Part shown: one piece after another, positions 58,426-64,000 of the stretch | Numbering within the stretch: position 1 is the first letter of the stretch | Layout: every line of letters begins with the position of its first letter | Assembly (NCBI GenBank): GCA_002360945.1 | Contig: DERO01000003.1 | Span: 124,001-188,000 of the forward strand | Length of the DNA: 64,000 nt | Origin: Leclercia adecarboxylata | GTDB taxonomy: Bacteria; Pseudomonadota; Gammaproteobacteria; Enterobacterales; Enterobacteriaceae | Direction of reading: 5' to 3' | Position numbers and translations under genes: made by a program | Notes under the pieces: generated by a model | What the model was told of the DNA's origin: nothing | The model's database searches: none | The model's input: only the letters and a program-made list of their open reading frames with translations

Positions 58426-58996
58426 CCCCTGCGCGGTGAAAACGGTGATTTGGCCTTTCGACCGCAAGTCATGAAATTAGCTTATTGTGCTGGTTTTTCC
58501 CTGTCGGGCAGTTTTGTTCTTCTGTCGGATGATACTGAATACATCGACAGAATTATTTGAATATACTTGATTGCAATTTTTCAAACTTTCGAAACAATAG
58601 TTCTGCCTTTTGAATGCGTTTACTTTCATAACGTTAGCTTAATGCTAAATGCTTAAAGCCTGGGAAGGTAATGTTAGTGATAATAAAATGTTAAGCATTT
58701 AAATTAAATTGCTATTAATATTTCATTAAAACTTAAATAAGGCTTAACTAAACGCCATGTTGTTTATTTGTGTGATTTATGGTTTCATTCGAATCATTAA
58801 CTCACAGATATGTTTTCTCTTATCTGAAGATGTGTTCATGTTTTATTTCTTATCCCTGTCACGGCTGACGGGTATTTATATATTCCTAATTTGTAACATT
58901 TCTCTTTTTCTTGTTTTATATGCGTGGTAAATCATATTTTTAAAAATGATTATTGCTGACGAGTAAAGGGAGTTTAGCGTGACAGTGGAGCAGGGT
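58426..58996. other. Long AT-rich control region upstream of leuO
   Basis: About 570 bases without a supportable gene. From 58560 to 58960 it is strongly AT-rich with many A/T tracts. In E. coli and Salmonella this stretch silences leuO through H-NS and StpA and contains LeuO, RcsB-BglJ and Lrp/BglJ-type inputs. No operator was resolved by eye. The ORF on the minus strand at 58876-59190 overlaps the leuO start and is not supported. Confidence 0.6.
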
Positions 58997-59941
58997 ATGT
59001 CTGAAGAAAAAAGTGAAAAACCGGCAGCATTCGACGGGGCAAAACCACAGCTCCGTACGGTGGATCTGAATCTGTTAACGGTATTTGATGCGGTGATGCA
59101 GGAGCAAAATATCACGCGCGCCGCCCAGTCGCTGGGGATGTCACAGCCCGCCGTCAGTAATGCCGTTGCCAGGCTTAAGGTTATGTTCAATGACGAATTA
59201 TTTGTGCGCTATGGCCGCGGGATCCAGCCTACCGCGCGAGCTTTCCAGCTGTTTGCATCGGTGCGTCAGGCGCTGCAGTTGGTGCAGAATGAGCTGCCGG
59301 GTTCAGGGTTTGATTCCTCCAGCAGCGAGCGTATTTTTCATTTGTGCGTCTGCAGTCCTCTCGATAATTATTTGACTTCGCTTATTTATAATAAAGTTGA
59401 AGAGGTCGCACCCAATATTCATCTGGTGTTCAAGTCTTCCCTTAACCAGAATACGGAACATCAGCTACGCTATCAGGAAACTGAGTTTGTGATTGGCTAT
59501 GAAGAGTTCCGTCGCCCGGAATTTTCCTGCGTGCCCCTGTTCAAAGATGAAATGGTGCTGGTGACCAGCAAAACGCATCCGCGCCTGCATGGTACGCTGC
59601 TGGAGAGCGATATTTACCGCGAACAGCATGCGGTTGTCGCTCTCGATCGCTACGCCTCCTTTAGCCAGCCGTGGTACGACACCCCGGATAAGCAGGCCTG
59701 CGTAGCGTATCAGGGAATGGCGATGGTCAGCGTATTAAATGTGGTCTCGCAAACTCAACTGGTGGCCATTGCGCCGCGCTGGCTGGTGGAAGAGTTTGCC
59801 GAGCCGCTGAATCTGCGGATATTACCGCTGCCATTGAACCTTAACTCGCGGACGTGCTATCTCTCCTGGCATGAAGCCGCCGGGCGCGATAAAGGCCATC
59901 AGTGGATGGAAGAGCTGCTGGTGAGCGTCTGCCGCCGCTAA
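58997..59941 (+). CDS. leuO: LysR-type global regulator LeuO
   Basis: Anti-silencer and pleiotropic regulator that competes with H-NS and controls, among others, bgl, cas and stress genes. From ATG 58997 it is 314 residues, equal to E. coli, with 20 residues before the conserved [15 protein letters not shown] at 58979 with aaagggag upstream would add six residues and cannot be excluded. HTH about residues 38-57 ([20 protein letters not shown]). The effector domain (about 110-310) has [21 protein letters not shown]. Divergent from leuL. Confidence 0.94.
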   Translation: MSEEKSEKPAAFDGAKPQLRTVDLNLLTVFDAVMQEQNITRAAQSLGMSQPAVSNAVARLKVMFNDELFVRYGRGIQPTARAFQLFASVRQALQLVQNELPGSGFDSSSSERIFHLCVCSPLDNYLTSLIYNKVEEVAPNIHLVFKSSLNQNTEHQLRYQETEFVIGYEEFRRPEFSCVPLFKDEMVLVTSKTHPRLHGTLLESDIYREQHAVVALDRYASFSQPWYDTPDKQACVAYQGMAMVSVLNVVSQTQLVAIAPRWLVEEFAEPLNLRILPLPLNLNSRTCYLSWHEAAGRDKGHQWMEELLVSVCRR

Positions 59942-60326
59942 TTGACCTCAGGGTAAATGGCCGTGTTATTGTTATTTATCCTGACTTTCTTTTTGTTCAT
60001 GAAATATTATTCTGTTGCCATTTTTTTTACTGCCGCATTCGGGCCGTAAAATTGCATGAATTACTGCACCTTTCCCTTTTTAAATGATGAATGTGCACGC
60101 CTCTTCGTTATCGTAGTTGATTTATCCATAACAAATATTAATACCTCCTGTTTCTTCTTTCGCGTTTATGCGCCCGCGCAGGTTTGCTAATTGCCTGCCT
60201 TCCGGCGAGCGGTTATGGTAACTGTCACTCTGCACAATAAAAAACGCCAGGGGTGACCCTGACAAAAAAGACGGTTCAGTGCCTATTTCTCCTGTCCGTC
60301 TGAAACGATAAGCCTGGAGGCTAATC
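59942..60326 (+). promoter_or_regulatory. Non-coding region upstream of ilvIH (Lrp-dependent in E. coli)
   Basis: 385 bases with AT-rich blocks at 59960-60150 and no supportable gene. In E. coli the ilvIH promoter region holds six Lrp sites spread over about 250 bases. A candidate core promoter is CTGACA (60259-60264) with cctatt (60282-60287), 17 bases apart. The Lrp sites are too degenerate to mark by eye. Confidence 0.5.
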
Positions 60327-62051
60327 ATGGAGATGTTATCTGGCGCCGAAATGGTTGTCCGATCGTTAATCGATCAGGGCGTAAAGCAAGTGTTCGGTTA
60401 CCCCGGGGGCGCGGTCCTCGATATTTACGATGCGCTACATACCGTGGGCGGTATCGATCACGTCCTGGTGCGTCATGAGCAAGCCGCCGTGCATATGGCC
60501 GACGGACTGGCGCGTGCGACAGGTGAAGTTGGCGTGGTGCTGGTGACATCCGGCCCAGGCGCGACCAACGCCATAACGGGTATTGCTACTGCCTATATGG
60601 ACTCCATTCCGATGGTGGTGCTTTCCGGTCAGGTGGCGACCTCACTGATTGGCTACGATGCCTTTCAGGAGTGCGATATGGTCGGCATCTCCCGCCCGGT
60701 GGTGAAACACAGTTTCCTTGTCAAACAGACGGAAGATATTCCAGGCGTATTGAAGAAAGCCTTCTGGCTGGCGGCGAGCGGGCGTCCGGGGCCGGTGGTG
60801 GTGGACCTGCCTAAAGATATCCTCAATCCGGCAAACAAACTGCCTTACGTCTGGCCGGAGTCGGTCAGCATGCGCTCTTACAACCCTACTACTCAGGGGC
60901 ACAAGGGCCAGATTAAACGGGCGCTGCAAACCTTGATCTCCGCCAAAAAACCGGTGGTGTATGTCGGTGGCGGGGCGGTGAACGCTAAGTGTGAAACGCA
61001 GCTGCGTACGCTTATCGAAAAGCTGAATCTGCCGGTGGCCTCTTCATTAATGGGCTTAGGTGCTTTTCCGGCTACCCATCGTCAGGCGCTTGGCATGCTC
61101 GGGATGCATGGCACCTATGAAGCCAACATGACGATGCACAATTCCGACGTCATCTTTGCCGTAGGGGTGCGCTTTGACGATCGCACCACCAACAACCTGG
61201 CGAAATATTGCCCCAATGCCACGGTGCTGCACATTGATATCGATCCGACCTCCATTTCCAAAACCGTCCCAGCGGATGTGCCTATTGTTGGCGACGCGCG
61301 TCTGGTGCTGGAACAGATGCTGGAGCTGCTGGGGCAGGAAAGCGACGTCCAGCCGCTCGATGAGATCCGCGACTGGTGGTTGCAGATTGAGCAGTGGCGC
61401 GCCCGCCAGTGCCTGAAATACGACACCCAAAGCGAGAGCATCAAGCCGCAGGCGGTCATTGAAACTATCTGGCGACTGACAAAAGGCGAGGCTTACGTGA
61501 CCTCGGACGTAGGTCAGCACCAGATGTTTGCCGCCCTCTATTACCCGTTTGATAAGCCGCGTCGTTGGATCAACTCCGGCGGCCTGGGCACCATGGGCTT
61601 TGGCCTGCCCGCCGCGCTGGGCGTGAAGCTGGCGTTACCGGATGAAACCGTGGTCTGCGTGACCGGCGATGGCAGTATTCAGATGAACATTCAGGAGTTG
61701 TCTACCGCGCTGCAGTACGACCTGCCGGTGCTGGTGCTCAACCTGAACAACGGCTATCTGGGCATGGTGAAGCAGTGGCAGGACATGATCTATTCCGGCC
61801 GCCACTCACAGTCGTACATGAAATCGCTGCCTGATTTTGTCCGTCTGGCTGAAGCCTACGGCCACATTGGTATGCGCATCAGCAATCCGGCAGAGCTGGA
61901 GGCGAAGCTCAGCGAAGCGCTTGAGCACGTCAGCAACAACCGCCTGGTGTTTGTCGATGTTGTGGTTGATGGCACCGAGCATGTCTATCCGATGCATATT
62001 CGCGGCGGCGGTATGGATGAAATGTGGTTAAGCAAAACGGAGAGAACCTGA
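60327..62051 (+). CDS. ilvI: Acetolactate synthase III large subunit
   Basis: Thiamine-diphosphate enzyme making 2-acetolactate (or acetohydroxybutyrate) for valine, leucine and isoleucine. It is 574 residues, as in E. coli. Catalytic Glu is in [13 protein letters not shown] (about 49); the ThDP/Mg2+ motif is [19 protein letters not shown] to [10 protein letters not shown], about 440-475. FAD-binding middle domain ([12 protein letters not shown]). The Asn-Asn-Gly-Tyr at that motif is the common form; E. coli K-12 IlvI is recalled with Arg in place of Gly. ilvH starts one base after the stop. Confidence 0.97.
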   Translation: MEMLSGAEMVVRSLIDQGVKQVFGYPGGAVLDIYDALHTVGGIDHVLVRHEQAAVHMADGLARATGEVGVVLVTSGPGATNAITGIATAYMDSIPMVVLSGQVATSLIGYDAFQECDMVGISRPVVKHSFLVKQTEDIPGVLKKAFWLAASGRPGPVVVDLPKDILNPANKLPYVWPESVSMRSYNPTTQGHKGQIKRALQTLISAKKPVVYVGGGAVNAKCETQLRTLIEKLNLPVASSLMGLGAFPATHRQALGMLGMHGTYEANMTMHNSDVIFAVGVRFDDRTTNNLAKYCPNATVLHIDIDPTSISKTVPADVPIVGDARLVLEQMLELLGQESDVQPLDEIRDWWLQIEQWRARQCLKYDTQSESIKPQAVIETIWRLTKGEAYVTSDVGQHQMFAALYYPFDKPRRWINSGGLGTMGFGLPAALGVKLALPDETVVCVTGDGSIQMNIQELSTALQYDLPVLVLNLNNGYLGMVKQWQDMIYSGRHSQSYMKSLPDFVRLAEAYGHIGMRISNPAELEAKLSEALEHVSNNRLVFVDVVVDGTEHVYPMHIRGGGMDEMWLSKTERT

Positions 62052-62052
62052 T

Positions 62053-62544
62053 ATGCGCCGGATATTATCTGTATTACTGGAAAACGAGTCCGGCGCGCTG
62101 TCGCGCGTGATTGGGCTCTTCGCACAGCGCGGTTATAACATTGAAAGCCTGACGGTTGCCCCGACGGACGATCCCACGCTTTCGCGCATGACCATCCAGA
62201 CGGTTGGTGATGCTAAGGTGCTGGAGCAGATCGAAAAGCAGCTACACAAACTGGTTGATGTGTTACGCGTCAGCGAGTTGGGGCAGGGGGCTTACGTTGA
62301 ACGTGAGATCATGCTGGTGAAAATTCAGGCTACCGGTTACGGGCGGGAAGAGGTGAAACGCAATGCGGATATTTTCCGCGGACAGATCATCGACGTTACC
62401 CCCTCTATCTATACCGTTCAGCTGGCCGGCACCAGCGATAAACTGGACGCCTTCCTCGCCTCGGTGCGGGATGTTGCCAAAATTGTTGAAGTGGCGCGTT
62501 CGGGCGTCGTGGGGCTTTCCCGCGGTGACAAAGTGATGCGTTAA
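62053..62544 (+). CDS. ilvH: Acetolactate synthase III small (regulatory) subunit
   Basis: Valine-binding subunit that activates IlvI and gives feedback control. It is 163 residues, as in E. coli. N-terminal ACT domain (1-80) with [14 protein letters not shown]; Gly14, whose loss makes the enzyme valine-resistant in E. coli, is present, so feedback should be normal. C-terminal domain ends [10 protein letters not shown]. Confidence 0.97.
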   Translation: MRRILSVLLENESGALSRVIGLFAQRGYNIESLTVAPTDDPTLSRMTIQTVGDAKVLEQIEKQLHKLVDVLRVSELGQGAYVEREIMLVKIQATGYGREEVKRNADIFRGQIIDVTPSIYTVQLAGTSDKLDAFLASVRDVAKIVEVARSGVVGLSRGDKVMR

Positions 62545-62568
62545 GGATAAAAGGTTCGCCTCTAGCTT

Positions 62569-62598
62569 GCCCGGTATGAATGACCGGGCTTTTTTTTT
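62569..62598 (+). terminator. Terminator of ilvIH
   Basis: Stem gcccggt / accgggc with loop atgaatg and about ten T, 25 bases past the ilvH stop. Confidence 0.9.
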
Positions 62599-62724
62599 GT
62601 GCGCCGATGTCGCTGTACCGACAAAAGCGGTTGCCGGACAGGCTATTCTGCGCTTAGATGTTACAAGATTTAGCCATAACCCTGACGAGGTCATGGACTC
62701 TTTTCTTTTTTTTAAGGGGCAATT

Positions 62725-63729
62725 GTGAAACTGGATGAAATCGCCAGGCTAGCCGGTGTGTCGCGAACGACGGCAAGCTATGTGATTAACGGGAAAGCGA
62801 AGCAGTATCGTGTCAGCGATAAGACCGTTGAGAAAGTCATGGCCGTGGTTCGTGAACATAACTACCATCCGAACGCCGTTGCGGCAGGTTTACGCGCCGG
62901 GCGCACCCGTTCGATCGGTCTGGTGATCCCGGATCTGGAAAATACCAGCTACACCCGGATCGCAAACTACCTTGAGCGCCAGGCGCGTCAGCGCGGTTAT
63001 CAACTGTTGATCGCCTGTTCGGAAGACCAGCCCGACAATGAGATGCGCTGTATTGAGCATCTGCTGCAACGTCAGGTTGACGCCATTATCGTCTCCACCT
63101 CGTTACCTCCTGAACACCCCTTCTATCAGCGTTGGGCTAACGACGCGTTTCCGATTGTCGCCCTCGACCGTGCGTTAGATCGTGAACATTTCACCAGCGT
63201 GGTGGGTGCGGATCAGGACGATGCAGAAATGCTGGCGGCAGAGCTGCGCACCTTCCCGGCGGAAAATGTCCTCTATCTGGGGGCGCTGCCGGAACTCTCC
63301 GTGAGTTTCCTGCGCGAGCAGGGTTTCCGCACTGCCTGGAAAGACGATCCCCGTGAAGTCGATTACCTCTATGCCAACAGCTACGAGCGCGAAGCCTCGG
63401 CTCAGCTGTTCGAGAAGTGGCTGGAGACCCATCCGATGCCGCAGGCTCTGTTCACCACCTCGTTTGCGCTGCTGCAGGGTGTGATGGACGTGACTCTGCG
63501 TCGCGAAGGCAAGCTGCCGTCAGATCTGGCGATTGCCACCTTTGGCGATCATGAACTGCTCGATTTCCTGCAGTGCCCGGTGCTGGCCGTGGCGCAGCGT
63601 CATCGTGACGTGGCCGAGCGGGTGCTGGAGATTGTGCTGGCGAGCCTCGATGAGCCACGTAAGCCTAAACCGGGGCTGACGCGCATCCGTCGTAATCTCT
63701 ATCGTCGCGGCATCTTAAGCCGCTCGTAA
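62725..63729 (+). CDS. cra: Catabolite repressor/activator Cra (FruR)
   Basis: LacI-family regulator of carbon flow: represses glycolytic genes, activates gluconeogenic ones, and is released by fructose 1-phosphate. It is 334 residues, as in E. coli. N-terminal HTH and hinge ([37 protein letters not shown]). The effector-binding core (about 60-330) has [16 protein letters not shown] and [17 protein letters not shown] 62725 follows aaggggcaattg. In E. coli mraZ and the dcw cluster come next; here only the gap is seen. Confidence 0.97.
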   Translation: MKLDEIARLAGVSRTTASYVINGKAKQYRVSDKTVEKVMAVVREHNYHPNAVAAGLRAGRTRSIGLVIPDLENTSYTRIANYLERQARQRGYQLLIACSEDQPDNEMRCIEHLLQRQVDAIIVSTSLPPEHPFYQRWANDAFPIVALDRALDREHFTSVVGADQDDAEMLAAELRTFPAENVLYLGALPELSVSFLREQGFRTAWKDDPREVDYLYANSYEREASAQLFEKWLETHPMPQALFTTSFALLQGVMDVTLRREGKLPSDLAIATFGDHELLDFLQCPVLAVAQRHRDVAERVLEIVLASLDEPRKPKPGLTRIRRNLYRRGILSRS

Positions 63730-64000
63730 TGACCTCAGGGCAGTGCAAGCTGCCCTGAATGTCCCATCCGGAAGCAACCAATTAATTCCCACATTCTTTT
63801 TAAGATAATTCCTTTAAAACCTTTGTCTGCTACGCGTTTTAATTCCCTTTACAGGTAAAAACGTCGTTTCATATTTATTTTATTGTCATTAGTGCAGCGA
63901 ATTGTATTATTTTGTTACATAACCGGTCGCCAGTGACGAATTATCAGCCGCTTTTTCCCCCTGGTTTCGGCTGCATGCGCCTGCCCGCGACCAGCTTCGC
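63730..64000. other. Non-coding region after cra, up to the window end
   Basis: 271 bases with no gene. A stem cagggcag / ctgccctg around tgcaag (63735-63757) follows the cra stop without a T-run, and could be its terminator. The AT-rich part (63780-63920) corresponds to the long leader upstream of mraZ in E. coli. The start of the next gene is not in the window. Confidence 0.55.

Noticed and set aside
58876..59190. 104-codon minus-strand ORF overlapping the leuO start
   Set aside because: It overlaps leuO coding sequence and AT-rich regulatory DNA, with no ribosome site or recognisable domain.

Overview
This window is a chromosomal segment of an enterobacterium (family Enterobacteriaceae). 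Nearly every protein is a close full-length match, as recalled, to its Escherichia coli K-12 counterpart. Gene order follows the E. coli 0-2 minute region: dnaK-dnaJ-nhaAR-rpsT-ribF-ileS-lspA-fkpB-ispH-dapB-carAB-kefFC-folA-apaHG-rsmA-pdxA-surA-lptD-djlA-rluA-rapA-polB-araDABC-yabI-thiQPB-sgrRS-setA-leuDCBAL-leuO-ilvIH-cra. The coding sequence is moderately GC-rich. Protein differences from E. coli, together with the absence of the cai/fix genes, point to an Enterobacter/Leclercia/Lelliottia-like relative rather than E. coli itself; the genus cannot be fixed from sequence reading alone.

Layout. 1-4.6 kb holds the end of dnaK, then dnaJ, and the Na+/H+ antiporter nhaA with its regulator nhaR. 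4.6-11 kb holds rpsT (reverse) and the essential ribF-ileS-lspA-fkpB-ispH cluster. 11-12.7 kb is a lineage-specific divergent pair, a LysR regulator and an AlaX-type tRNA-editing hydrolase, where E. coli has rihC. 12.8-18.5 kb holds dapB and carAB. 18.7-21.8 kb holds a small YgdI/YgdR-like lipoprotein and a large autotransporter, where E. coli has the carnitine and fix genes. 22.2-25.2 kb holds kefFC and folA. 25.2-32 kb is a reverse-strand run apaH-apaG-rsmA-pdxA-surA-lptD (tRNA/rRNA housekeeping, PLP synthesis, outer-membrane biogenesis). 32-39 kb holds djlA, rluA, rapA and polB. 39.2-40.5 kb is an AT-rich two-gene insertion of unknown function. 40.6-45.7 kb is the arabinose regulon with its araI, araO1, araO2 and CRP sites visible. 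45.9-50 kb holds yabI and the thiamine ABC transporter thiBPQ behind a TPP riboswitch. 50-53.3 kb is the sugar-phosphate stress module sgrR / sgrS (encoding SgrT) / setA. 53.3-53.5 kb holds what looks like a decayed hok/sok leader without a toxin gene. 53.5-58.4 kb is the leucine operon with the leuL attenuator. 58.4-62.5 kb holds leuO in a long AT-rich region and ilvIH. Cra follows, and the last 270 bases hold no complete gene.

Most of the window is conserved core genome. Several RNA-level switches can be read directly: the TPP riboswitch, the leuL attenuator with four consecutive CTA codons, the SgrS/SgrT dual-function RNA, ARG boxes before carAB and the arabinose looping sites. The parts most worth a second look are the four places where this genome departs from the E. 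coli layout: the LysR/AlaX pair, the lipoprotein/autotransporter locus, the polB-araD two-gene island and the hok/sok relic. No CRISPR array, prophage, transposase, rRNA or tRNA gene was seen.
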